47,586 bases of DNA from an uncultured Lachnospiraceae bacterium (GCA_951800145.1 CATOJE010000025.1:1-47586), one strand, 5' to 3'; counted from the first letter of the stretch, positions 24,696-32,630 are shown. Program-made: numbers and translations. Notes: generated from the sequence alone by a model not told the origin.

Positions 24696-25463
24696 ATGAG
24701 GAAGGTTGCTGTGGTGACCGGCGGAAGCCGGGGGATCGGAAGAGCGATTGCTATCAAGCTGGGCCAGAATGGCTTTGATGTAGGTATCGTAGCTACTAAG
24801 GGAAGGGAGCATTATCCGGAGACGGTACGTGGGTTCCAGGAGGCCGGGATTTCCTTCCAATGGTTTTGTGCAGATATCGCCTCCGGAGGGGAGCGCAGGC
24901 GTGTAGTGGAGGAGATTGTGGCATGCTATGGGCGCATCGATCTTCTTGTGAATAATGCCGGCGTGGCGCCCAAGGTCCGGGGGGATCTTCTGACCATGAC
25001 GGAGGAGAGCTTTGACTATGTGGTTGGCACCAATACCAGGGGAACCATGTTTATGTGCCAGGAAGCTGCTAATCAGATGCTGAAGCAGGAATTAAGAGGG
25101 AAAAAGCGGGGGACGATCATTAATATTTCCTCCTGCTCCTCGGAGGTGGTAAGCCTTAACCGGGGAGAATACTGTATCTCCAAGGCAGGGGTATCCATGA
25201 TCACGAAGCTCTTTGCCGCAAGACTGGCGGGAGAGGGGATCCTTGTCTTTGAAATTCGCCCTGGGGTGATTGCCACAGATATGACAGACAAGGTAAGGGA
25301 TAAGTATGATAGCATGATAAATGACAAGGTCTTCCCCATTGCCCGCTGGGGATATCCGGAGGATGTGGCTAATGCAGTGAATCTCTTCGCCCAGGATGAG
25401 CTTCTCTATAGCACGGGAACAAGCATCGATGTGGACGGAGGTTTTCATTTAAAACAGCTTTAG
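24696..25463 (+). CDS. Short-chain dehydrogenase/reductase (FabG-like)
   Basis: A 255-residue classical SDR: the cofactor motif VTGGSRGIGRAIA, LLVNNAGVAP, the catalytic Ser-Tyr-Lys set within IINISSCSS...GEYCISKAG, and RPGVIATDMTD. The fold is closest to 3-ketoacyl reductases, but the exact substrate is open. It follows lacI by 15 bp and so is in the same unit. With the CoA-transferase and MaoC proteins it could supply the redox step on a hydroxyacyl- or cyclic CoA compound. Confidence 0.88.
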   Translation: MRKVAVVTGGSRGIGRAIAIKLGQNGFDVGIVATKGREHYPETVRGFQEAGISFQWFCADIASGGERRRVVEEIVACYGRIDLLVNNAGVAPKVRGDLLTMTEESFDYVVGTNTRGTMFMCQEAANQMLKQELRGKKRGTIINISSCSSEVVSLNRGEYCISKAGVSMITKLFAARLAGEGILVFEIRPGVIATDMTDKVRDKYDSMINDKVFPIARWGYPEDVANAVNLFAQDELLYSTGTSIDVDGGFHLKQL

Positions 25464-25464
25464 G

Positions 25465-25579
25465 TTTACATAAACATACTACAAGTTTACATAACATGAT
25501 TATGTAACAGGAGAAATACCACAAATAATGTCCATAAAACACGGTTAATTTACATAAAATAGTCTTTTGGTTTACATAA
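25465..25579. promoter_or_regulatory. Phased array of TTTACATAA sites
   Basis: TTTACATAA occurs exactly four times on the + strand (25465, 25486, 25549, 25571), with one inverted TTATGTAA at 25500. Spacings are 21, 63 and 22 bp, all close to whole helical turns, so all sites face the same side of the DNA. The second and the inverted site form ACATAA-CATGA-TTATGT. The array precedes the iolB-like gene and is a likely binding region for an unknown regulator. Confidence 0.6.
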
Positions 25580-25642
25580 GAGCACAATGACTTAAGAACA
25601 CGATGGCTTCAGATTTATCATGTCCTGGAGGGATGGAGGAAA

Positions 25643-26389
25643 ATGGCAAAGTATTTAAAGGCAAAGGAATTAATAGCTTATCAAGAGCCAAAGGAATTAG
25701 GACTCTCCTACTGTTCCGTGGAGAGAATAGAATTGAATGGAAATACCCGGATACTGGAAAGTAATGAGCAGGAATTATGCCTGATAATGATTGCAGGGAA
25801 GGTTTGCTTTGAATGTGGAGCTGTCAGCGGAGAGGCAACGCTTTGCGATATGCTTTATGTGCCCATCCAAAGCCGTATAAGGCTTAAGGGAGACGGGGTT
25901 GTGATGCGCTATGGTGCGCCCTGCTCCAGGCAGTACCAGTTCCGGCATATTTCCTTTGAAGAGGTGGACAGGGATGAGCGCCACAAGGTTTATGGAAGGA
26001 CAGAGAATGGGACCAGGCGGGATGTGTGGAACTTTATCGACGACAGCTTTGAATCCGGCCGCTTCCTCACAGGTATTTGCCGCGGCAGAGATGGGGGCTG
26101 GACTGCCTGGCCGCCTCATGAGCACGGAAGGGAGAGAGAAGAGGTATATGTTTACTTCAATATGGGGGAGGGCTTTGGGCTTCAGTGCGTATATGATGAT
26201 ATGGAACAGCCCCAGGTCTACCTGGTGCGGGAGGGAGATCTGGTATCCATCCCCACAGGCTACCATCCTAATGCAGGCAGTCCCTTTGGCGGGATTTTCT
26301 ATGCCTTTGTGATGGTATCCACCACAGAGGGGGAGCGGAACTTTATGGATCTGCGCACCCAGAAAATATATGGAGACAGACTGGAGTGA
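25643..26389 (+). CDS. IolB-like (5-deoxy-glucuronate isomerase family) cupin
   Basis: The 248-residue protein has the bicupin IolB/KduI pattern in the C-terminal half: WPPHEHGREREEVYVYFN, with His-x-His and Glu metal ligands, then LVREGDLVSIPTGYHPNAGSPFGGIFYAFVMV with the last histidine. IolB-family enzymes interconvert ring and keto forms of uronates during inositol catabolism. No other inositol (iol) gene is here, so the substrate may be a different uronic or keto sugar acid. Start: GGAGGAAA then ATG 25643. It is 6 bp from the epimerase-like gene and forms a unit with it. Confidence 0.75.
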   Translation: MAKYLKAKELIAYQEPKELGLSYCSVERIELNGNTRILESNEQELCLIMIAGKVCFECGAVSGEATLCDMLYVPIQSRIRLKGDGVVMRYGAPCSRQYQFRHISFEEVDRDERHKVYGRTENGTRRDVWNFIDDSFESGRFLTGICRGRDGGWTAWPPHEHGREREEVYVYFNMGEGFGLQCVYDDMEQPQVYLVREGDLVSIPTGYHPNAGSPFGGIFYAFVMVSTTEGERNFMDLRTQKIYGDRLE

Positions 26390-26395
26390 AATAGT

Positions 26396-27064
26396 ATGAT
26401 TAATTCTGCGTCATTGATTAATATCCCATTTTTGGAGCTGGATGTGCAGCTGAAGGAGCTGGCAGCGGGCGGCGCCTCCTGGTTTCATATCGACCTGGCG
26501 GATGGACATTATGTCCCTAATCTTCTTTATCCCATCTCTTTTATCCGCCAGATAAAGGAGAGGTACCCGCAAGTGGTGATGGATGTACATGTTATGGTGG
26601 AAGGGCCGGAGAATTATGTGGGGCGGCTGAAGGAGGCGGGGGCGGATTACGTCTCCTTCCACACAGACAGCACCCGGTTTGTGGTGCGGACTATCAATCA
26701 GATTCACGAGGCAGGGATGAAGGCAGGGGTGATTCTAAATCCATCCCAGAGAATTGATTCTATCCTTCCTTATCTTCCATTTACCGATCTGGTGATGCTG
26801 ATGGCGGTGGAGCCGGGCTTTGCCGGACAGCCCTTACTGCCAGGCAGCATGGAGCGGCTGCAGGCCCTGGGGGAGCTTCGCCGGGAGCAGGGAGGGAATT
26901 TCCTGATTTCCGTGGATGGGGGCATCGACCGGGAAGGAGCAAGGCGGTGCCAAATGATGGGGGTGGATGTGATTGTGGGCACAAAGCATAACATCTTCCA
27001 CCAGCCCGGGGGCCTTCGGAGGGCCTGCGAAGAATTTGAGAGGGAGTTTGGAGGAAGCCAGTAA
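26396..27064 (+). CDS. Ribulose-phosphate 3-epimerase family protein
   Basis: A 222-residue TIM-barrel protein with the epimerase landmarks in diverged form: HIDLADGHYVPN (usually DIMDGHFVPN), VVMDVHVMVEGPENYV, DYVSFHTDS, LMAVEPGFAGQPLLP and FLISVDGGIDREGA. The metal-binding His, Asp and second Asp positions are kept. Differences from housekeeping Rpe point to a hexulose- or allulose-phosphate type 3-epimerase. It is coupled to the iolB-like gene and is last in the cluster before a new regulator. Confidence 0.85.
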   Translation: MINSASLINIPFLELDVQLKELAAGGASWFHIDLADGHYVPNLLYPISFIRQIKERYPQVVMDVHVMVEGPENYVGRLKEAGADYVSFHTDSTRFVVRTINQIHEAGMKAGVILNPSQRIDSILPYLPFTDLVMLMAVEPGFAGQPLLPGSMERLQALGELRREQGGNFLISVDGGIDREGARRCQMMGVDVIVGTKHNIFHQPGGLRRACEEFEREFGGSQ

Positions 27065-27176
27065 GACATCAGTGAGATAGATTGCTTCCACAGCCTGACA
27101 GTATGTGTGCCGTAGCATTGCTACGCTATGATGCTAGTGCCCAAGAGTCCCATAGAGAAAAAGAATCAGGACCTTC

Positions 27177-27229
27177 TTGACAAAACGATCTTTATGTGAC
27201 ATAATGACAGTATACTGACATGTCATTAT
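27177..27229 (+). promoter_or_regulatory. Promoter and operator of the XRE gene
   Basis: TTGACA (27177-27182), a 17-bp spacer, CATAAT (27200-27205). A perfect 9-bp inverted repeat, ATAATGACA (27201-27209) and TGTCATTAT (27221-27229), overlaps the -10, with an extra TGACA in the spacer. This is a typical autorepression layout for the next gene. Confidence 0.65.
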
Positions 27230-27247
27230 TTACACAAGGAGGTCTAT

Positions 27248-28006
27248 ATGGCACAGAGAACCATTACAGGAAGCTCAAATCTTGGAAAGACAATCAGGCT
27301 CAGGCGGAATGAGCTGAATCTCACCATTGAAGAAGCTGCATCCAAGGCAGGGGTGGGAACAAAAACATGGAGCCGCTATGAGGCCGGTGAGTCCATACGG
27401 CAGGACAAGCTAAAGGGCATCTGCAAGGCATTGAACTGGCACACGTTTCCCAGTGAAGAAGCGGAAAGCGAGGATGTCTTTGATTTAACCAAATATAAGA
27501 AGCATGAGGCGTGGTCAAAATTTCTGGAAGATGACTTTGGGGAGACGGCAGCTTTATCCTTCGCCATTGGCAGTGATATTCTTCTTGATCACATACATGA
27601 GGATATGGAGGAGCTTTCTGCTATGCCGCCGGGGTCACAGATTGGGCAGATTGATATTTCCTTTTTAAAGCCATATATGCCTCCGCAGTTTCTCATGAAA
27701 TATGATTATGATTTCCTATATGCCTTGTGTATCACAGTGAACCGTTTACGTTCCATGGCCAGGGTCGGCACGCAAATCATAGCCCATAGCGTAATCGAGG
27801 AGCTGGCATTATATTTGATGGTGGAATTTTCACGCTATTTGATGGAAGCTGAATGCGTGGAGCTGGAGGATGGCTGGGATGACTGGATCTTCGATCTATT
27901 TGACGATGCAGACCTGGTGCAGTGCCTGTATTCTGATTTTTACCTGACGCCAGATCACATATACCATTTTGACCATTGGCTGGAGGATCAGTTTTATACA
28001 GAGTAA
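27248..28006 (+). CDS. XRE-family regulator with large C-terminal domain
   Basis: A 252-residue protein. Residues about 10-63 form an HTH_3 domain (LGKTIRLRRNELNLTIEEAASKAGVGTKTWSRYEAG). The remaining ~180 residues are acidic and helical (LEDDFGETAALSFAIGSDILLDHIHEDMEEL, VIEELALYLMVEFSRYLMEAE), probably for ligand binding or dimerisation; I do not know the family. AAGGAGG lies 5 bp before the ATG. The operator at 27201-27229 suggests autorepression. Target genes are unknown; the catabolic cluster ends just before it and the ABC exporter follows. Confidence 0.85.
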   Translation: MAQRTITGSSNLGKTIRLRRNELNLTIEEAASKAGVGTKTWSRYEAGESIRQDKLKGICKALNWHTFPSEEAESEDVFDLTKYKKHEAWSKFLEDDFGETAALSFAIGSDILLDHIHEDMEELSAMPPGSQIGQIDISFLKPYMPPQFLMKYDYDFLYALCITVNRLRSMARVGTQIIAHSVIEELALYLMVEFSRYLMEAECVELEDGWDDWIFDLFDDADLVQCLYSDFYLTPDHIYHFDHWLEDQFYTE

Positions 28007-28095
28007 TCGGCTTTCATGGCTTGCTACTGTTGGCGGCCTTGCAATTTTGTTATTTAACTGAGAAAAAATAAAAAACATTATAAAATTGGAAAATT

Positions 28096-28117
28096 AAGGG
28101 CCTTAGGGCCCTTTTTG
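28096..28117 (+). terminator. Terminator after the XRE gene
   Basis: AAGGGCC, loop TTAG, GGCCCTTTTT: a short GC-rich stem followed by T residues. Confidence 0.8.
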
Positions 28118-28248
28118 TTATACATAAATTTAAGAAAGAGAATGTCATCCCTGAGGAGTTTGGTGGAGTCTCCGAACTATAACGTCCGGGTGGTATCTGG
28201 ACGTAAACGGCTGATGAAATGATTGAAATTTGTCGATTTGTGTGGTAG

Positions 28249-28305
28249 CTGATCCTTGCGATTGTTGTCACATTGGTAATTGCGCTGATAAACGCAAAAA
28301 AGTAA
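28249..28305 (+). pseudogene. Remnant of a small hydrophobic holin-like/type I toxin peptide (tentative)
   Basis: After an in-frame TAG (28246-28248) the frame reads LILAIVVTLVIALINAKK and stops. This resembles the C-terminal half of the short holin-like toxins of Firmicutes (one membrane helix, Lys-rich end). These genes are often followed directly by a hairpin with an ACCGCC-like arm, which is seen here at 28299-28334. No start codon with this frame is present upstream, so it would be dead. Confidence 0.35.
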
Positions 28306-28334
28306 CCGCCCCTGGTCAAAGATGCGGTTACTTT
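28299..28334 (+). terminator. Hairpin after the toxin-like remnant
   Basis: AAAGTAACCGC (28299-28309) pairs perfectly with GCGGTTACTTT (28324-28334) around a 14-nt loop. Confidence 0.65.
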
Positions 28335-28379
28335 ATGTAAGTAACAACTAATTAGGCTAACCGTCTATCGGTAGCTCCT

Positions 28380-28412
28380 AAAGGGTGTCTGTTACCAGCA
28401 GATGCCCTTTTC
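28380..28412. terminator. Hairpin with T-tract
   Basis: AAAGGGTGTCTG (28380-28391) pairs with CAGATGCCCTTT (28399-28410), with two G-T pairs, followed by TT. A smaller hairpin (GGCTAACCG / CGGTAGC) lies just before it. Confidence 0.6.
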
Positions 28413-28510
28413 TACATTAAATAATATCCCAATCTGGTAGAAAAGTCAATGGAATTTCAATTGGAATTATTTAACATTATGCATTATTTGCTCAATCTGT
28501 CAGAAAATGC

Positions 28511-28539
28511 TTGACAGAATTCTTCATTCATTGTATGCT
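28511..28539 (+). promoter_or_regulatory. Promoter of the ABC exporter leader
   Basis: TTGACA (28511-28516), a 17-bp spacer, TATGCT (28534-28539). It drives a leader of about 420 nt before the first exporter gene. Confidence 0.7.
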
Positions 28540-28603
28540 ATGCTACATCACGTATCTGTCAAAGAAAACCAGAATTAGAAGATTTTGAAAGGAGGCCGGA
28601 AGG

Positions 28604-28693
28604 ATGAAAAAGAATATCACAACCTTGGAGAAGGGAATAAAAGATTCCGGCTGCCTGTTTTTATGTACTGTATCCATCCTGCTTCCAGCATAA
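28604..28693 (+). CDS. Leader peptide of the ABC exporter operon (29 codons)
   Basis: ATG 28604 sits after AGGAGG and GGAAGG and opens a 29-residue peptide (MKKNITTLEKGIKDSG, then a hydrophobic CLFLCTVSILLPA) ending TAA 28691-28693. The stop is 15 nt before an intrinsic terminator (28708-28736), with further hairpins and a second terminator before the exporter gene. This is the layout of translation-controlled attenuators such as bmrB ahead of bmrCD in Bacillus, where slowed ribosomes on the leader prevent terminator formation. Role inferred from layout; the peptide sequence itself is not recognised. Confidence 0.65.
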   Translation: MKKNITTLEKGIKDSGCLFLCTVSILLPA

Positions 28694-28707
28694 TGGAGTG
28701 TATTCAT

Positions 28708-28736
28708 ACCGCAGTCAGGGATGGCTGCGGTTTTTT
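28708..28736 (+). terminator. Attenuator terminator 1 of the exporter leader
   Basis: ACCGCAGTC, loop AGGGAT, GGCTGCGGT, followed by TTTTT: a 9-bp stem with one G-T pair. It lies 15 nt past the leader-peptide stop, close enough for a paused ribosome to cover its 5' arm. Confidence 0.8.
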
Positions 28737-28764
28737 GCTGCTGTTTTTGTTGTTTACAGCAGCA
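28736..28764 (+). other. Hairpin within the exporter leader
   Basis: TGCTGCTG (28736-28743) pairs perfectly with CAGCAGCA (28757-28764). It starts where the T-tract of terminator 1 ends and may take part in alternative folding. Confidence 0.5.
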
Positions 28765-28809
28765 GAACCGGCTGCCGTCCTTCTGGCTGCTGGTCAAAGG
28801 AACATGGAT

Positions 28810-28845
28810 AAAAAGCCGGAGCCTTCGGGGCGACCGGCTTTTTTG
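28810..28845 (+). terminator. Terminator 2 of the exporter leader
   Basis: AAAAGCCGG (28811-28819) pairs with CCGGCTTTT (28834-28842), then TT. It is a second intrinsic terminator 116 bp before the exporter gene, so read-through of both is needed for expression. Confidence 0.8.
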
Positions 28846-28960
28846 TCCGATGGGAAAGGGTGTCCTATAGAACAAAAACCCTCCGGGGGTTGCGCACTCT
28901 TTTAATCCATGCTGCGCTTTCAAAATGGTTTTCTTCTGATACAAATGAAAGGGGGATTTT

Positions 28961-30724
28961 ATGAGAACCATATGGAACTATGGGAAGGGCTACCTTCCCA
29001 TCTACATCATCGCTATGGCATCGATGATTCTCAGCATTCTTTTAGATGCCTTGTCGCCCCAGATCACAAGGCGGGTGATCGACCAGGTGATTGTGGGAGG
29101 GCAGACAGAGCTTTTAGGCAGATGCCTTCTGGGATTTTTAGGGATAGGCCTGGGCAGGGCGGTATTTCAGTATACAAAGGAATTTATCTTTGATTATTCT
29201 GCCTCTGGCATCGGCAGCCGTTTGCGGAAGGATTTATTTGACCATATCCAGGCCCTGGATGTGGGGTATTTTGACAGCCATAATACAGGGGAATTAATGG
29301 CCCGGGTAAAGGATGATGTGGACCGGATCTGGAATGCCTGCGGCTTCGTGGGAATGCTGATCTTAGAATGTGCCATCCACACAGGGATTATCGTGTTCTG
29401 CATGTTCCGCATCAGCCCGGCGCTGACCCTGGTGCCGCTGATGGTGATGCCGGTGATCCTATATTACGCTCTTAGGATGGAGCGGGGGCTGGGGCAGGTG
29501 TATGATAAAATCAGTGAGGAAACCGCCCAGATGAATACGGTGGCCCAGGAGAACCTGGCCGGGGTGCGGACCGTGAAGGCCTTTGCCAGGGAGCCCTATG
29601 AGATTCAGAGATTCCAGGCCCACAACCAGAGATTTTACGATTTAAATATGGAGCAGGCCAGGTGGATCGCCAGGTATCAGCCCAATATCTCCTTTCTCTC
29701 CAAGGTGCTCCTGATGGCGGTGATTGTGATAGGGGGAATCCTGGTGATAAGGAAGCAGATTACCATCGGTGAGCTGGGCGCCTTCTCAGAGTATGCCAGC
29801 AATATTATCTGGCCTATGGAGATGGTGGGGTGGCTCAGCAATGATTTTGCCGCGGCTGTAGCTTCACACAGGAAGATTCAGAGGATCTTCCAGGAGAAGC
29901 CAGGGCTTAAGGAGCTTGGGGAGCATGTCGGCGCAGGTACGGAAGAAGCGGCCGGGAGGGATGGAGTACAGGAAAGGATGAAAGGGGATATCTGCTTTGA
30001 GTCCGTGGACTTTACCCTTCACGGGCATGAGATTTTAAAGGATATTAACTTTCAGCTTCCTGCGGGAAAAACTCTGGGGATCATGGGTATGACCGGTTCC
30101 GGAAAGAGCTCTGTGGTAAATCTGCTCCAGCGCTTTTACGACGTATCCTCCGGCAGGATCACGGTGGATGGAAGGGATATCCGGCAAATTCCCTTAAAGC
30201 AGCTCAGGAGCCAGATTTCCGTGGTGATGCAGGATGTATTTCTCTTTTCCGACACCATATCGGAGAATATTAAAACCGGGAAGAAGGAGGAAACTGGCCA
30301 GGCAGCGGTGGAGCGGGCGGCGGTGAACGCCCGGGCCCACGGCTTTATCTCTAAGCTGGCCAGCCAGTATGACACAGTGATCGGGGAGAGAGGGGTAGGG
30401 CTGTCCGGGGGACAGAAGCAGCGGATCAGCATTGCCCGGGCCATCGCCAAGGAGAATCCGGTGCTGATCCTGGACGATTCCACCTCAGCCCTGGACACGG
30501 AAACAGAGAAGGAGATCGAGGGGCAGCTGAAGGAGCTTAAGGGCAGCACAAAAATCATCATCGGCCACCGGGTTTCCGCGGTCCGCCACGCAGATGAGAT
30601 CCTGATTCTGGAGGAAGGGCGCATCGTGGAGCGGGGGAGTCATAAGGAGCTGATGGAGAAGCGGGGCCGTTATTATCAAACCTATGTGGTACAGTACGGG
30701 GAGGAGGAAGAGACATGGCAGTAA
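28961..30724 (+). CDS. Heterodimeric ABC exporter half-transporter 1 (BmrC-like)
   Basis: The 587-residue protein has an N-terminal six-helix exporter domain (about 1-310) and a C-terminal ATPase (about 345-580) with Walker A GMTGSGKSS, signature LSGGQKQR, Walker B VLILDDSTSALD and H-loop IIGHRVSAV. The catalytic glutamate after Walker B is aspartate (LILDD), the mark of the non-catalytic half of heterodimeric multidrug exporters such as BmrCD, LmrCD and TM287/288. The second half overlaps its 3' end by 10 bp. Expression is probably controlled by the leader peptide and terminators upstream, fitting drug-induced export. Confidence 0.9.
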   Translation: MRTIWNYGKGYLPIYIIAMASMILSILLDALSPQITRRVIDQVIVGGQTELLGRCLLGFLGIGLGRAVFQYTKEFIFDYSASGIGSRLRKDLFDHIQALDVGYFDSHNTGELMARVKDDVDRIWNACGFVGMLILECAIHTGIIVFCMFRISPALTLVPLMVMPVILYYALRMERGLGQVYDKISEETAQMNTVAQENLAGVRTVKAFAREPYEIQRFQAHNQRFYDLNMEQARWIARYQPNISFLSKVLLMAVIVIGGILVIRKQITIGELGAFSEYASNIIWPMEMVGWLSNDFAAAVASHRKIQRIFQEKPGLKELGEHVGAGTEEAAGRDGVQERMKGDICFESVDFTLHGHEILKDINFQLPAGKTLGIMGMTGSGKSSVVNLLQRFYDVSSGRITVDGRDIRQIPLKQLRSQISVVMQDVFLFSDTISENIKTGKKEETGQAAVERAAVNARAHGFISKLASQYDTVIGERGVGLSGGQKQRISIARAIAKENPVLILDDSTSALDTETEKEIEGQLKELKGSTKIIIGHRVSAVRHADEILILEEGRIVERGSHKELMEKRGRYYQTYVVQYGEEEETWQ

Positions 30725-32490
30725 ATGCAAGCCGGATGGATGAGGAGCAGGCCGGCATATCGAAAAAGGAGACGCTGCTCCGCCTGTTCCGGTATCTCCT
30801 GAGCTATAAAAAGAAATTAGTCCTGGTGCTGGTTATTATGGCGGGAACCATCAGCGTCAGCCTGATCACCCCGCTCCTTATGGAGGTGGCGGTGAACCGG
30901 TATGTGGCGGAGGGAGATATTGAGGGGCTTTTAAAGCTGGGAGGAGGCGCGATCCTGCTGTTTTTCCTCTTCCTGGCAGGGACGAAGGCCAGGATGGGGA
31001 TCATGGCCTCTGTGTCTAATCAGGTGCTGGTGACCATCCGGGAGGAGCTTTATGAGCATATCCAGACCTTAAGCTTCCACTTCTTTGACAGCCGGCCTAC
31101 AGGAAAGATCCTGGCCCGGATCATCGGGGATGTAAACTCTTTAAAGGATGTGCTCTCAGACAGCGTTACCCAGCTGATCCCGGACCTGACCACCATACTC
31201 TGTGTGGCGGTGATCATGGTGGTGAAAAATTACCGTCTGGCCATGGCGGCCCTTTTGACAGTGCCTCTTTTGGCGCTGGGAATGTTTCTCATCGAGACCA
31301 ATGCCCATAAAAGATGGCAGATCTACCGGAAGAAGACGTCGAATCTCAATGCCTATGTCCATGAGGACCTGTCGGGGATCCGTGTGATCCAGAGCTTCGG
31401 GGCGGAGGAGGAGACCCGGCAGGCCTTTTATGAATTGACCGATGCCCACAGGAAGGCTTTTGTGGACGCGGTGATTGTGGCGGACGGTTTTGGCCCGGTG
31501 GTGGAGATCACCTGGGGCCTGGGAGGATTTCTCCTCTACCTCATCGGCATCCGGGTGATCGGCGTGGGCGCGGTGGGCGTGGGAACCTTTATGGCCTTCT
31601 CCACCTATATTGCCATGTTCTGGAGCCCTATCCGGAATCTGGCGAACTTCTATAATAAGCTGACCACCAATCTTTCTGCGGCGGAGCGGATTTTCGACAT
31701 ATTAGACACGAAGGCGGAGATTCAGAACCGGGCGGGGGCAAAGGAGCTTTCCTGTCTGGATGGAAGGGTGGAGTTTTCCCATGTATCCTTCGCCTACTCC
31801 GATGCGCCAGAGCAGAGGATTTTAAAGGATGTAAGCTTTACCGCAAAGCCGGGGGAAACCATCGCATTAGTGGGCCCCACCGGAGCGGGAAAGACCACCA
31901 TAGTGAATCTTATCAGCCGTTTTTATGAGGCAGGAGAGGGCCAGGTGCTGGTGGGCGGCCAGGATGTGGCGGAGGTTACCTTAGAAAGCCTCCGAAGCCA
32001 GCTGGGCATCATGACCCAGGATAATTTCCTCTTCTCCGGCACCATCCGGGACAATATCCGCTATGGGCGGCTGGACGCCACCGATAAAGAGGTGGAGGAG
32101 GCCGCCAGGGCGGTGAATGCCCACGATTTCATAATGAAGCTGGAGAAGGGGTATGACACAGAGATCAGCGAGCGGGGATCCAGGCTTTCCATCGGCCAGC
32201 GGCAGCTACTGGCCTTTGCCAGAACCATGGTGGCAAGGCCGCGGATCCTGATCCTGGACGAGGCCACCTCCAGCATTGACACCCACACAGAAATTTTGGT
32301 GCAGAAGGGGATCGAGGCCTTATTAAAGGGCCGCACCTCTTTCATTATTGCCCACCGCCTTTCCACCATCCGGAAAGCTGACCGGATCTTCGTCATTGAC
32401 CAGGGGCAGATCCTGGAGGAGGGGGATCATAAGGCCTTAATGGAGCGAAAGGGGGCGTATTATCATCTGTATCAGAGCCAGTTTCTGTAG
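30715..32490 (+). CDS. Heterodimeric ABC exporter half-transporter 2 (BmrD-like)
   Basis: The 591-residue protein has a six-helix membrane domain and an ATPase with Walker A GPTGAGKTT, Walker B ILILDEATSSID (catalytic glutamate present) and H-loop IIAHRLSTI. Its signature is LSIGQ instead of LSGGQ. Paired with half 1 this gives one full ATP site (this Walker B with the LSGGQ of half 1) and one degenerate site, as expected for a heterodimeric exporter. It starts inside the last codons of half 1, so the two are coupled. Confidence 0.92.
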   Translation: MAVNASRMDEEQAGISKKETLLRLFRYLLSYKKKLVLVLVIMAGTISVSLITPLLMEVAVNRYVAEGDIEGLLKLGGGAILLFFLFLAGTKARMGIMASVSNQVLVTIREELYEHIQTLSFHFFDSRPTGKILARIIGDVNSLKDVLSDSVTQLIPDLTTILCVAVIMVVKNYRLAMAALLTVPLLALGMFLIETNAHKRWQIYRKKTSNLNAYVHEDLSGIRVIQSFGAEEETRQAFYELTDAHRKAFVDAVIVADGFGPVVEITWGLGGFLLYLIGIRVIGVGAVGVGTFMAFSTYIAMFWSPIRNLANFYNKLTTNLSAAERIFDILDTKAEIQNRAGAKELSCLDGRVEFSHVSFAYSDAPEQRILKDVSFTAKPGETIALVGPTGAGKTTIVNLISRFYEAGEGQVLVGGQDVAEVTLESLRSQLGIMTQDNFLFSGTIRDNIRYGRLDATDKEVEEAARAVNAHDFIMKLEKGYDTEISERGSRLSIGQRQLLAFARTMVARPRILILDEATSSIDTHTEILVQKGIEALLKGRTSFIIAHRLSTIRKADRIFVIDQGQILEEGDHKALMERKGAYYHLYQSQFL

Positions 32491-32523
32491 CGGGAGGGGA
32501 TATCCGGCAGTAAATTCGCAGGC

Positions 32524-32600
32524 TGTACAAATAAAAGAGATCATTGTGCAAATAAAACAAAAAAAGCCTCTTGCACGCCACAGGAATTGTCAGGTATACT
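32524..32600 (+). promoter_or_regulatory. nahK promoter with TGTRCAAATA sites
   Basis: TTGCAC (32571-32576), an 18-bp spacer, TATACT (32595-32600). Upstream, two direct repeats TGTACAAATAAAA (32524) and TGTGCAAATAAAA (32545) lie 21 bp apart. The same motif occurs at the transporter promoter at 37066. They are likely activator sites for the AraC protein encoded next door. Confidence 0.6.
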
Positions 32601-32630
32601 AAAGAAGAGCTTGGGAGGGAGGAACAATGG

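Larger units (their letters stand above)
28007..28603. other. Non-coding stretch with hairpins and toxin-like debris
   Basis: No intact gene. In order: the XRE terminator (28096-28117); two adjacent hairpins (28157-28178 and 28182-28204); a short hydrophobic C-terminal coding remnant (28249-28305); two further hairpins (28299-28334 and 28380-28412); and the promoter for the ABC leader (28511-28539). Confidence 0.5.

Noticed and set aside
28585..28905. 106-codon frame in the exporter leader
   Set aside because: It runs through both terminators and has low-complexity sequence; the 29-codon frame at 28604 has the ribosome site and the attenuator geometry.
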